NCBI RefSeq assembly: GCF_022581195.2
Contig: NC_061455.1
Coordinates: 6,816,120 to 6,880,119 of the forward strand
Direction of reading: 5' to 3'
DNA: 64,000 nucleotides
Source: Helicoverpa zea
Taxonomy: Eukaryota > Arthropoda > Insecta > Lepidoptera > Noctuidae
Positions within the stretch are counted from its first letter, which is position 1. Each line of letters begins with the position of its first letter. A program made the translations under genes and the position numbers. Below are positions 24,324 through 36,740 of this stretch, one piece after another. A model generated the notes under the pieces. That model ran no database searches and had not been told where the DNA came from. It saw nothing but the letters and a program-made list of their open reading frames with translations.

Positions 24324-27300
24324 AATGTATAGCTGTGAACATCAAGCGTTTAGACGTGCCAGCCCTAGTGGAGCTGGGCACGGAATCAGTAATCCTGGAC
24401 TGCGACTACAGCACGGGAGAAACTCCAGGCCCAGGACTGGTCATAAAGTGGTTCTTCAACGGGTCTACAGGCCTCGTCTATCAGTGGATACCACCGCTGC
24501 AACCTCAGTTCATAGGACTTCTAAAGGGAAAAGTTGACCCGAATTTTAAAATATCGGGTGAGTTAAACACATCAAAACATCATTTAGTGACCTACTCAAG
24601 ATTCTTATATTATGTGATTACCATAGTAATTCGATTCAGGTTCGTGAAGTACTACATCTACAAGGCCTGCCGCCGTAAACAAGTAAACATTACGTAGAAA
24701 AGTTTTTCTGATTCTTTCCTGTTATTCGCCTGGTTCACGTTACGGCTTTAATATACTTATCTTCCATTATTTATATTTTTATCGAAACGTCCTATCTATT
24801 TTCTATATTTACAAATGGACTCTACAATTTGATTAAGTTTACTGCTCCTCACGAATAGAGAAAGATTTACATTTTTTGCGGGTTTTTTTTTTTCATATAC
24901 ATTTCATATTTGTACTTGGTTTTGTCAAAATCCTAGTTGAGCAAAATTGCAGCAGCGTTGATTCCCGCTTGACACTTTGAAAATAATCTTTTTATTAAAT
25001 TCGACGTAGTTGTGTCAAATTTTGTGAATATATTTTTATTTTCAGATGAGCCTTTACAGGCTTACCGAGCCATCAAAATAATAAACCCTGGCACACACTT
25101 GAGCGGCAACTATACGTGTGTGGTGTCCACATTCATAGCTGAGGATAGTCAGACGAGATCTATGTTAGTGTACAGTAAGTAATTTAATATCTTATGTTCA
25201 TTTCTTTAACTTATTGCGGTACAAAAAACTTCTTTGCGCCAAATTCATTACTCCGTACTAAAAGAAAGGTACCAAAATTTTTCTAACTATCGTATACGTA
25301 AACAAAATACTCGTATTGTTGAGTAATTTTTGGCTATAAACCTCTTTAACTAAATACCAGACGAAATTGAAAACGTTACTTTGTAGTTCCTATAAATTAA
25401 CTCAGCTGTCAACGTCGAAATGTCTCGAAGGAAAAGATATTTTGCCGACACAGAGAGAGATATTAAATTGACTTCTCGGTATTTCACTTTTTACTTCTAT
25501 TTCGGTAATACGACTTGGTATGTGCTCTTTTTTCAGTGATAAAAAAGAATAAATGATGAAACCAAAAAATTTATACTGTTAGACTAAATATTGTTGATTG
25601 GTTTTGGGAATTGTGGATTAAAATACGAATGTTATTTCGAAATTGATAGTTAAGCTTTCTATATTATTAAATATACAAAACATTATACATTATTAATTCA
25701 TATATTAACAACACATTCAATGATTTATCATTTGATTTCAGCCCTTTGATGTCAACTATATATAAATATTGCGGTTTCTTTAAATTTCCACGAAATTATT
25801 TTAAAATAATAAATATTAATAGGCTGAAATGTTTAATGTCAATCACCTGCCATAAAAAATATCGGCAACCAATAATCTAAAATTGATACAAAACTAAGGC
25901 TATAATGATTTTAATGGAGTTTATTCAAATGCAGTTTAATTGTTAAGTTATTTTTAACTTTATCAGGTAGTAAAACAGTACAACAATTAATTAAACATTG
26001 AGTTATAATGATTTTATAAGCCCTACATAAATGTAGATATTAATCACGCATGAATAAATATTGGTTTGTTTAATAGAATGTAAATAATATTCTAGAGCGC
26101 TGTTTATACTAGATGTGTTTATATTATTCGGTGTTAGCGGTAGGGAATTATAATAAGGTAGCTAGTAAATTCGATAATATATGCATGATTTAGTGAAGCG
26201 AACGCCCGTGGCTGCCCTGACTAAGCACAATCTGGATAGATAACTTCCACAATATATATAACATTCTGGGAGTATATTTTTATAACGCTTTAATATGGAT
26301 GTCAAAAGTGTTCGATTAGAGCGTTATTTGGTATCTGAAGGGAATACTAAGTGATGATAAACTAACAAATATTTTCATAATATATGAAGCCATCTCTCCA
26401 CAAACTATTCGTAGAAGACTCAAATGTTTTGACGAAAAAAAGATATATTCTTTCGTACTAAAATTATATTGGCTTCATGTGTCCCGATTTGGTCTAATCA
26501 GTTTAGCCCAAGGCTATAATTACCTGTTAATTTCAGGTAAGGTAAGCTGTCAGACCACGACAAACTAGATTAGCTTAGGCTAAACAGATAGATGGAATTG
26601 GAGTTCGATGAACCGTAACGCGTCATTCTAATTAGGTACTTAGGCGATAATAAAGTCTATACCAAGCTGTGTACAATTTTACCTGCAGGCTCTTGCTCAG
26701 TCTAGGTATATAGGTAATAGAAAATAATTTGATTATACCTAAATACTTCCAAAACTGTTGTAGGAAAACCTCTAGGCAGGTGATGGTTATAAAAAGTTAT
26801 TTTGAAAGGAGTGTCTATAGCGTTTCCTGCCGGTTCTTCTTCATAAGACCCACTTCTTAGAACCATGCAACTAGCTATTGACGTTTCGCAAGAACCTTTA
26901 ATAGGTCTATATGGAATAAAACCTTTTGACTTTGTTTACGTGAAAACAGTAGGTACCTCACGAGACAAAGGAAAACGTAATAGTGCAAAACATCTTTGTT
27001 TATCCACGGCCGACTAAAATGCATAACAATATTCTGGCATGAACTACAAATCGAATTGTCTGTGTATAGGCTTCCTCCTATGTTAATCTAGTTTATCGAG
27101 ACGCGTATGGACGAATTAGTTCAACGCAGGACAAACCGATTTACTCTGCAATCGAGTTTGGCAGTCGGGACCTTTGTGTCTCATGTACGTTCATTGCTGC
27201 TGACAGACCTATACAGCCCAAATAACAACGAACTAGGAAGTCATATGTAACGGGAATTTTGGGCACCTTTTCTCTTAAAATAAGAACCTTCCCTAAAATA

Positions 27301-30300
27301 AATAAGGAACATACCAACTGCAGATATAAATAAACGTGTTCTGTTTATAAACTAAATACGTTGTACGTTTACATTGTTTCTTTTAATTGTAACTCACAGT
27401 CATTTTTGCTCCACAGGTCCGGGCAAGAGTTTTCATTTCCAGCAAGAGAAAAAATATGTATTTTTAGTAACGTTAAGATGTGTCGCGGAGTACTTGTACC
27501 CTCGACCAGTGCTAACTATATTATCAAAAGGGTAAGAACCTATTAAATATACATGCTTTATTTCAGAAAAATTATATTATGCTATTTTTGTGTCTACATA
27601 GTGAATCAAGTTGCGCGCCATCTCTCTCGTAAAACTGGTAACAATTGAATCTACGTATACAAAGACTTATATGGTAACGAGTGCTTTATACATTTCCTAG
27701 AACCTAATAACGGATCTACCCCGAGGCTCTGTAACTGTCATCAAAGCCAAGCATGAAATTCTATCATGAGCAAACATACTGGAATCGGCACATGGGTATG
27801 AATCTAGTCCATGAAAAACATCACTGTCTGGACAACGAAAGCAAAATACATAGTTAGAAATTAAAAATAAAACTTGTAATAGGTAATAAAAAAGTTAATT
27901 ATCAAGACTAATAAAAGTACATATAAAGCATTTATACAGAAAGTGAACAGGGCGGAAAATATATAAAAATCTTGAGACGGGCAGACGGCAGTTTTATGGG
28001 TAATTCATGAGTGAGATAAGGTCAAGTGATCTTGTTATACGAATCTTGATGTTATATTGATGATCTTGTCGTATAAGTTCTGTACGCTTTACGACCTGGC
28101 CAGCTGCAGGTTACACATGTAATGTCTGCCTACATATATATTATTGATTTATATGCTATACTAGGTTTTGCTTCTTCAACACTCAATATTAATGTGTTTA
28201 CGTTCGTGACAAGAAAAGACTATTGGTACTGATACCTATATTTGTCACTTAACGGTACATAATACTATAACCACTTCCAAATGGAGTAGGAACTATGAAT
28301 AAACTCAGCTCCGCCCGGGGGCAATTTCTAAGTGACGTGTCTCACCCGACGTGCTTTAGTTTTTCTTGCTCGATTCCCTCAAGACACAGTAAAATTTTAT
28401 AGCTATAAACTTTCTCAAAGATTAAACTTCAGAATGGCGAAAAGCTAAGATAAAGCAGCTTTCAGACAAATATAGGCAAACGTATTTTTGCAGTAATTCT
28501 GTGCCGTAAGGTGAAATAAGGTTATGTCTCAGCACTTTCTTAAAGGCAAAAGTTATTCAAAAGGTGTTTGAATTCTAAATTTATTACATTTAATATTAAT
28601 GTTTTTATAGTGTGTGATGATTATTAGAATATATAATATTTTATTTAAATATCTCTTTTATTTTTTGATAGAAAATGTTTTCGTCAGAACATTATTAAAT
28701 ATGAATATTTGACCAATAATAAATGTCACCATAATACATTGTTTTCACACACCATGGCACACATCCTTTATTTACTTCCGAATTTGAACTGTCTCCCAAA
28801 CTATTCAAAAGACACAGGTTATTCTTGGAACCCCTACAAACAAATTAAGTTCCTTTTACAATATCGGTATTTCTGTCGTAGCAAGCCACTGGAGCGAGCA
28901 CTGACTGACATGAGGATGGATTCCTGGGGCATGTACACCGTGGAGACGACGGCGCTGGTCCACGACGATGACGTCACCAGCCCCTGGGAGGAGTTCGTCT
29001 GTGTATTGAGCTTACCCTTAGCTAATTATACTAGTAATAGAACTACTGTTTATTATCCAGGTAAGTCTTTATAATTTGCTAGGATTTTCTATCACTGTGA
29101 CTCTAAATATAAAACAAACTTTAAACTTAAAACTTTAAAGCTACGCAACGGATTTTGAAGCGGTTCTTTTAATAGATAGAGAGATTGAAGAGGATGGTTT
29201 ATATGTAAAAATGACATCCATTACATCGCACACGTGCGAATCCGCGACGGGTCGCTAGTTGTAGATAAAATGAAATTTATAGTAGTTGTGGCTGATATAA
29301 TGTATTATGTATGTATTTTAATAAATCACGTACTTCAATATTTAATTTAATATTTTTTAATGGTCCTGGAAACCTAAACAGATACTGGCATAACATAAAT
29401 GGCAATCAGTTGCAATCTCGAAAATAAAATTCGATTACGATACGAACGATTTTTTACGGCCTACGGAAACCATAGATATTAACGAGCCTGCAGTATCTGC
29501 TGGCCATGAAATCTGAGTTGCGTGATTAGTACGTGTAATGGCAGCCAATACACGGGGTACCTGTTCAGCATGAAGCCTATTAGGCTGGGATTAGTTTGGG
29601 TCCGATAATATGAGCGTTCAACCTCTGTACGTGTCTCTTCAGTGCCTAGAAGCGCGTTCTTTTTTTAAAGCTAGAGAAAATTATGCGTCATTTATGGTCA
29701 TGAATTATTACTGCAGCGTTTTCTTAATGCTCCAATTCTAATAAAGATTTTATTTTTTTATTACTTTTGAGTATTTTATTCAATGTCCCTCACCTATCGC
29801 TTTTCATTGAGCAAACAGGTGCAATAAGTAGTATTGACAGCAGGTATTATAAGCCTTAGACAAACTTCTTGCACGTTGTCTGAAGTTGACCTCCTTTTGC
29901 AGGTCTTATGCCAACGCACAGTGCAAGCATAGAAGTGAAGAAACCACAGGAGCATCAAGCCAGCAGTAAGACACTTTTAAATACATATTTTTGACATAAT
30001 CATCCAACTTTGATCGATCTTTTTTATTTAATTTAGTTAATAAGGTATCAAAATGCAGTGTAGAACAAGAATTTTTAACACTGCACGAAGCATTACTCGA
30101 TAAATCTGCTAAAATGCAAAGTCCCAAACCGCAAACGGGCAATAAATGAAATGAAACGATACAACTATAGAATTCTGCCATAAAAACTCCGCCCGATTGA
30201 GTAACAATACAATCATTTTAGTTAACTGAACACTTTCCACCTTAATTACTGTAAACAATTTTATTTTCAGATAGTTCCCCGCTCCGGAGGTGCACTCTAT

Positions 30301-30338
30301 TATACACTTTACTAATAAGCATTAAAATTACTTTTTAA
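24324..30338 (+). CDS. Two-Ig-domain cell-surface protein, probably GPI-anchored
   Basis: Six exons join in frame by GT-AG introns: 24324-24557, 25046-25174, 27417-27531, 28882-29060, 29903-29965 and 30271-30338 (stop TAA 30336-30338). They encode about 262 residues; the first exon starts in phase, so a signal-peptide exon lies upstream. Domain 1 is V-type: Cys in LDCDY (24401), core Trp in IKWFF (24449), Cys in LSGNYTC (25117). Domain 2 has Cys in TLRCVAEYLYP (27479) and FVCVLSL (29000) but lacks the usual core Trp. Acceptor sites for N-glycans include NGS, NYT and NRT. The last exon encodes NSSPLRR and then a short hydrophobic end, as in a GPI-attachment signal; a very short membrane anchor is the alternative. 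The probable role is adhesion or recognition at the cell surface. I cannot name an orthologue. It is distantly like Beat-type and other uncharacterised insect Ig proteins. Confidence 0.82.
25175..27416 (+). other. Intron of the Ig gene
   Basis: AT-rich intron of 2.2 kb. It contains one reverse-oriented copy of a dispersed repeat at 26820-26931. I see no alternative exon. Confidence 0.7.
26820..26931 (-). repeat. Dispersed repeat, copy A (reverse orientation)
   Basis: Reverse-complemented, it reads through a phrase ending tatagacctattaaaggttc, then cgaaacgtca, tagttgcatggttct and gaagaagaaccggcaggaaa. It aligns along its length with 53793-53912 (aggcctttgcaggctc, gaaacgtca, tagttgcacggttcc, gagaagagccggcaagaaa). 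The two are independent insertions of one family, about 27 kb apart and opposite in orientation. Confidence 0.7.
29102..29258 (+). mobile_element. Helitron-like element, short copy, in an Ig intron
   Basis: Starts TCTAAATATAAAACAAACT, passes through GCTACGCAACGGATTTTGAA, and ends GGGTCGCTAG followed by host T. A short palindrome, TCGCACACGTGCGA, lies about 15 bases before the end, as expected of a Helitron 3' hairpin. It is an internally deleted relative of 8187-8454 in the opposite orientation, inserted 41 bases after the exon ending at 29060. Confidence 0.6.
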
Positions 30339-30342
30339 TAAA
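30337..30342 (+). other. Polyadenylation signal overlapping the Ig stop codon
   Basis: AATAAA shares two bases with the stop TAA at 30336-30338. A second canonical AATAAA at 30768-30773 is a more conventional site and would give a 3' UTR of about 450 bases. I cannot tell which is used. Confidence 0.45.
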
Positions 30343-30773
30343 CTAAGTAACATTGTACATACTGATTTAGTCTAGAATATTAAGTCTATGACTTTATGAA
30401 AGACGTAGCCTTTTAAGTTCATTAAGTTTGTTGGCTTCTCGTTTAGGTTCATATTTTAGACTGAAAACTTATTAGTTGTTGTTTTTGACTACCGAGTAGT
30501 TTGTATAAATTAATGTTGGTTACGTACCTATAGCTTCGTATTAAAATTGTTTTAGAAATTCTACAAAATCTGTGATACTTTAGTTTTAAAAATGTTTAAT
30601 ATTGTTGAAAAGCAAAGGTACTTTTATAAAGCTTTTAATTTTCATAATTTTAAAATCTAGGGTAAATGTTATAATTAAGGATTACTTGAATGTGTCAGTA
30701 TTATTTTAAAAATAACAACCGTCTACTTTACCGGTACTGATTGTAGCTTTTTGATATACACCCTGTAAATAAA

Positions 30774-32974
30774 ACGCTTGATGTACTTTCGTGTTTTCTC
30801 TTTGTTTTATAATAACGACGATCTTTTTTGTAAAACCTCAAAAAACCTTTTGAAGCATCATCCGAGAACCTAAGTAGGTACGATTCCACGGGAAATTCCA
30901 CATTAATATTTTTTATCATATTGTTTAAGAAGGTGAGGTGTGTATAATATAAAACAGTAAATCAGATTTTGTTCCTCGCTCCCGTCACTGGACGGTAGAA
31001 AACACATTTTCTTTTACAAAAAAATAAGAAAAACTTGGTGTAAACACGTTCTCTGGAGGGAACGTCAAGTCGACGGAGCTCGTGTAACGTTGGAAAGTAG
31101 GTATAAAAAGCGGAGAAGGTCATAAAAAGGCTTTTTATATGTTTATAAGCCATCTCCCATCAGTACGTAAATAATCTTTCAAGCTTTAATTTCTCTTGTA
31201 GCATTACGACTGCAAGAAAAGTAAGGCTGCTTGGAGTGTATTTTATCAATATTGTAAAAATGTATTAAGTATCATCATAGTGCATGCACAGCTATCATCA
31301 CATAAGTAATGCAAAAAGTTATTGTCATACATGAAAGCGTTATTTACTGAATCGGTAAGATAACCACAGATAAATCCCAAATTTTTTAAGCCTCAATAAG
31401 ACAACAGCACACTAAGCGTGCAGGTTACTACCATAATTCACGGAAAGGACGATGGGCGTTTTGGTACCCTGTCCAACAGTGTTGATTCTAGTACCATTGC
31501 GTAGGTCTTGGCAAGCCAAAAAATGTTTACTATGACGACTAGTCCCAATTCCTTGTCCATTTCGCGTGACATCGACTAATAGAATGTATAATGTTCATAA
31601 ATCATCAACGTAGATGTAGTTCTTAAATCCAACTGTATTGAATAAAAACTGGTAAAGTAACAAAAAAACAAGAATTTGGCCTTCTTAGAATGTTTGCCTG
31701 CCCACTGCTTTAAAAAAAGTCTGTGTGCAAACCTTTGCAGTTCACGCAGAATATAGCTTATGTATTTGATGAAAGTCTTTCAGTATTTACAATCAATTAA
31801 TGTTTAATGATTATCGTGTTTTAATAACAGGTTTTTTTTTTATTTCATATAATGTGTAGGTACATGGAAGCCAGTATGTTTAAAGATAGTATGTAACTAA
31901 AATGATTAGTTGTGTTTTCAGAAATGTTTTGAACTTTTGTCAAATCAGATGACGATTGTGTTTCCGTAGTATGACTCCATAGACTATTACAACCTTTAGA
32001 TTATAATAGAGTGTATCTCAAACAATTTAAGATGTCTATTAACTGAGTTTAAAATTATTATACTGACGACATATGCCTCTTAATGAATTTGCATATATGG
32101 ATGACATACTTGTTTCTATGTCGATTTAATTTTTATCGTTACTTGGATCGGACAGCTAATTGAGGCAAGCCCCATAGTTTTTATTATTCTTCACGTAAAT
32201 ACCTTTCTAATGATATATCATACGTTACTGTTGGAGCGGGTACCAAATCCCATACAAAGTGCCCATTGTCCTTTATTATTATATCAATATATAATTTTTA
32301 ACAATCAATAATATCTGCACATCTCTATTCTCCCAAATGTTCCGCTCGTCGGAACTGATTTCATCGGATAAAGGTCTTACATGGAAATATGATTAAAATC
32401 GAACCATAAAATGCAGTACTACTTTCTCTGGAAACCAGAAAATGCTATTGCATATTCGGATTTTTTGCAGAATCTATAACTCAATTAAAAGTTGAAAATA
32501 TTTTTCTCCTCTGAATGGAAGATTCCACGTTTCAAAAAGTTAATAGATTACCCCGTCACTGAAACAAAGAGAACTAAAACGAACTAAATAAATAGATCTT
32601 AGACACTGTAATATAATCCTGCCTCGGGTATCTAATGAAATTGTCCCCGCCGAGTTAAAATGTCGTATCCACCAAATGTATTGATTGAATCCTAGAACTT
32701 GATGAGAATCTAGTCATAATGAAAAACTAGAATAATTGTTTTTCTTTCGTCTATGTCTATTCCTTCCATCTATAGACGTTAACCAAGTAAGTAGTTATGA
32801 AATCCCCGGAGTATACATTTTTCATAACAAATGTCCGGAACAACGATGTATGTCGTCGGAAATTATTCCAGCTAGCAGTTGTTAGATAAATGTTTGTAGA
32901 TAAATACGGACCGTAGTTATATTATGTGCGTCCATAGAGAACTTAATACACTCGCACTTGTATGTAGTAGGAGG
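30774..32974. other. Intergenic DNA, nothing seen
   Basis: AT-rich sequence without coding-like frames or clear repeats. Two TTTATT motifs (near 32177 and 32270) would be poly(A) signals for a minus-strand gene ending at 32975, but they are 700-800 bases away. Confidence 0.45.
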
Positions 32975-33200
32975 TTAACTTGAGATAGAAATATTACAAC
33001 AGATAAAGAGGAAAGTGAGCACGGCTAAGTAGATACTCTCTCGCTGCAGTAATTTGGGAGAATTCCTTGGAGGCGGCCTGCGCGATATGTCTGCCTGAGT
33101 GCGTGGCTCCTTTAGCATTACCATAACTGTGGCGTTTCTGTATCCTCCTGGTCCAATCCCAGCGAACATTCCACATGACAAGGAAACTAAATCTAATGAA
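32975..33200 (-). CDS. Candidate terminal exon of an Ig-like surface protein
   Basis: Minus-strand frame with stop at 32975-32977, GC-richer than its surroundings. It reads LSCGMFAGIGPGGYRNATV, then a VMVML strand, a basic and proline-rich linker (KEPRTQADISRRPPPRNS), and a hydrophobic end (IYLAVLTFLFICC). A Cys followed by a loop and an alternating hydrophobic strand fits the F and G strands of an Ig domain. A linker plus terminal hydrophobic stretch fits a GPI signal. Possible acceptors lie just upstream on the minus strand (cttcattag or gatttag). I find no companion exons in the window; they could lie far to the right, and the + strand GMC gene would then sit inside an intron. The identity is inferred from shape alone. 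Confidence 0.4.
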
Positions 33201-33223
33201 GCACTAGCGATTTGTATTTTCAA

Positions 33224-35456
33224 AATATCTGATCTGCCCCCTAATATCTCCTATGGACTATCTTGTGGAAAACAACAGAAGTAAAACTAGTGTAAGAATG
33301 TACATTTATAATAACTTTAACTTAGTAACAAATTGCTAGTTACGAGATGATTGTTCTCAGCGGCCAGCTTCCCTTTATTCCCTTAAAGTATAACTGAGTT
33401 GAGTACTTTGTAAAGCGCGAACAGCACTTCTAGTAACGTCTGACTCCGCGGTGGTAAGTGCTAAGTTGCCTCTGTATCTCTGGCGATAAGTTCCTAATTG
33501 CACTTCACTGTGCGGAAATGGGGTAAAGCGGGCAACGTCGGGCGAACACGTAGCGCGCGTACGTGTTCTGAAATGTACTACGCTTTAATGCGTATGACAC
33601 GCGGCTTGATGTTATGTCGAGCACTTCCATTTTATGTATTTCAATTCGATATGGAGGCCTATCACGGCTCCGGACGAAAGAAAGAAAATCCTTTAAGGTG
33701 ATCTCGGTGACGCGTGGATTACGCGAGACACCTTATCTGCGACGGAAAATGTTAAGCTGTCGTTACCCGACATATGAACCTCGTCGGCATCTAGACTGGC
33801 TTATTACTACAATTTGTATACATATTTCAAGGGGCGTGTGTTAACTGTGAATATATGTTTTGTATTAGTGCGCTGGGAACTGTAGCGGGACTCGCACAAT
33901 TAGTTCAAACACTACAAATGGAGAAGGCAAACATTTTGTTAGTGCCACGTTAAATAAATAAAAAACCCGCAAACGAAAACTTTTCGAGGTTTATCAAGTT
34001 TCAAACACTACAAAAATCTTTTGTTTTCCTTATCCGTGTGTGTGTAAATAGTAGAATTAACTTTTGAACAAGCTAACAGATCTTTTGGCGGGCACTGATT
34101 GCTTTAAGGAAGTCGGAGGCAGTTACAAGTCTTATCTTATTATTCGTAGTCATACACTACTCGCATCCATAAAATCTAATGTTATAGTGAGGGGGAAGTG
34201 AAATACAAATTATTTGCTTATAATAAACTTGTACTTGCGACTGCGTCCGCATACATATTGGACTTTAAGGGTAATATAAAAATATATGTATTGATAGTAC
34301 CTATTCGTTTTATGTGCAATACATTTTGATTACATTTACTACGGGTCTAGTAGGTTGTCTGCAGATTTTATAAATTCTTACCCACATGAAGCTTTTCATT
34401 CATACAAAAAGTAATATATATTAATAAGTAATACGAATAACTTGGTTTACGCTTTATAAACTTTAAACTTTTTATTGAAAGCGCGGTCGTTTCTAAATAA
34501 TGTATGTAGAGTCGCACAATTCGCCTGAATTAATTAAATTTACACACGCTACTGACCTAACTAGTTTTAAAAGGCTTCTTATTAAATCAAAGCGCTCCTC
34601 AGAAGTGGAAGAAACATTTTTAATTAATATTACGTACTGAATCTGCACCTCGTGGCATCGGTATACTAATTAAATTTTAGTAGACGACATGTTTAGTAGA
34701 ATTTAATTACTCTCAGTAATCACATAGGTTTACAGTGCGAAATATAGTTTTTGATTATACATAATGTAATGTATTTAATATGAGTTAAGGCTAGATTATT
34801 GTTGTGTAACTCCCTACACCGTAAATAACCGCAGGCAGTTACCTATATCATGAAGCCGACTGTGTGACACAAAGAAGGCTAATGTTACTGTAATTGTAAC
34901 TGTTAGGTATAGGTATCTACTTTCTTCTATTCAAGATCTTCACTCCTGTTGCCATGCTGGACTCCCGCTATTACTGTTGGCTAATCAGATTTATAAACGC
35001 ACAACTACAATAGTAGTTTTTCGAGAGAGCTATAAATTACATCGACTAATGGATAATACAAAGCATCCATGTTGAAACAACGCGGTCCGCTCGTCCCGTG
35101 GGCACAAGTTAATTTAATTTTCATCAATCAATATGACAAATTATCAATATACACAGATGGCTAAATAGACACACATACAGCCATAATTCATTTCACAAAA
35201 CAAATGTTACTCGGTGATCCGAGAAGTCGGACATTGCTTGTGACAGCTCAAAATAGGAGTAATATTGAGTTCTTTTGCTAAACAACGACCCATGTCTACG
35301 TTAGGGCGTCCCCACACTTATCCGCGCGTATTATACTTAAGCCCCTCTAAAACTGGTAACAAAAAGCTTAGATCAGGACCACGTGTAGGAATATAGTCGC
35401 ACAAATATTTTATTCGCATTAATCCTTACTGACACTAAAACGATATCAGTACCCGA
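33224..35456. other. Intergenic or intronic stretch without a recognised gene
   Basis: The part 33430-33860 is unusually GC- and CpG-rich and contains the palindrome at 33544-33568. It could be regulatory or a promoter. Its overlapping plus-strand frames have no recognisable domain. The rest is AT-rich and featureless. Confidence 0.45.
33544..33568. promoter_or_regulatory. CpG-rich palindrome with two TACGTG cores
   Basis: GAACACGTA and TACGTGTTC are perfect inverted 9-bp arms around the 7-base centre GCGCGCG. TACGTG (present once on each strand) is the known core of ARNT/Tango-type bHLH-PAS sites. A regulatory role is only inferred. Confidence 0.4.
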
Positions 35457-36740
35457 ATGATGATAAAGACACTATTATTTGTATTATGTACGTGCACTAA
35501 CATAATGATGACATTAGACGGCAATCTTGAGCGTATGTTAACCATGTTGCGACGACAGATCTGCGCTAATCGGCTTATTGCGCGATGTGTGGACACCCTT
35601 AGAGGAAAGGTAGGTAACGTTATTTTTCTTCCTGAAAAAGTAACAACACTGCTCTTGTCTCAAATATTTTTTGTTGTCACGTGTTTTTGTCTTTGTTGTT
35701 TCACTTTTGCTTGTCGATTTGTTTGTACCTGGTTGTTTTTTGGGCAACTGATTTTCTGAATATTTATTATTCATAAAATCCGTTTTATATAGAGAGCAAA
35801 ATTGATTACTACGTTTCCAGGAACAAAGATTTTTTTCATAATTCCATTTACGGATTGTTTTTGTACATACAATGTTTTAATAGACTTTAAATTAAATGGC
35901 AAACCAGGCCACATTGGACTGAAGATCCTTATTTCATGAGTTGATACGTATCTGTGTATCTTTGAGTATTTTCGTTCAAGGCACCGTGAAATTGCATGGT
36001 GAGCACCGTATTCTCGACGAAATAACAAAAAAGAACGGAAATACGAATAATGAGTTCTGTCTGATAGGAAAAGGATAGGATTGGATGTTTTTGTTGGCAA
36101 TTTCCAAAAAGTTTATTATATTTTAAAGTACCTTTTTACCTGCTTACGAAGCAGAAGGCTTTGATGTCAGCCTGAATTGCAAGGGAGCTCAGTCAGCTGT
36201 TTTATTTTTTGTATTTAAAAGTATTTTATCTGGATCTGAAGCTCTACCCTTAAAATACCTCCATCCAATTAGGTACCTACAAACATTATTAGGATTTCGT
36301 TTATTATGAGAAACTTAAAAGAGGTCAGACCTATATTTTTGAGTAGGTTCTAAATTGGAAAGGTTTATCAAATGTTTTATTTCAATTATAAATCTATCAT
36401 AAGAATTTTAACTCCATAAACAATTTAATTAACTTTCTATGTATAAAACCACCTACCTACTCAATGTAGGTATAGTTACCGGCACGGATATTGAGCTCTC
36501 GAAATTGAAAGAGTGGGGATCGCTTTGTGCACTGTACACATAAGGCAATAAAACAAAAAATCGCGTACGCGTAATACTGGAAGCAAGTAAACTTACGCAA
36601 GTATTCCACATTTACAAGACATTCCCATACGATTTCCTTCGCTATCTTCACCAAAAGCACTTAATATCAAGATGTATTCATAATCCATTTTACTGAAATA
36701 ATAATTTCAGCAACTGAAGAGGATACCTATTAAATATTAA
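35457..36740 (+). CDS. Speculative two-exon small secreted peptide
   Basis: Exon 35457-35609 opens with MMIKTLLFVLCTCTNIMM, a good signal-peptide shape. It continues TLDGNLERMLTMLRRQICAN and RLIARCVDTLRGK, and ends at a consensus donor, AAG|GTAGGT, in phase 0. A downstream acceptor (ataatttcag, ending 36710) opens QLKRIPIKY and a stop (TAA 36738-36740) in the matching phase. The joined product would be 60 residues with two cysteines after the signal. No family is recognised. It may be chance, since AT-rich DNA offers many splice-like sites. The frame without splicing runs to 100 residues. Confidence 0.2.

Noticed and set aside
24272..24697. Single 141-codon frame over the first Ig exon, starting with a signal-like stretch
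   Set aside because: It starts at GTG, with an in-frame TAA three codons earlier and no in-frame ATG. A good acceptor ends at 24323 and a good donor follows 24557, so its ends are intron read-through.
33498..33844. Overlapping plus-strand frames of 67 and 76 codons
   Set aside because: They owe their length to high CpG content. No domain, no signal peptide, and no splice or start context.
35538..35774. 78-codon minus-strand frame rich in Lys, Thr and Ser
   Set aside because: Low-complexity translation of a T- and G-rich stretch, opposite the frame of the signal-peptide candidate.
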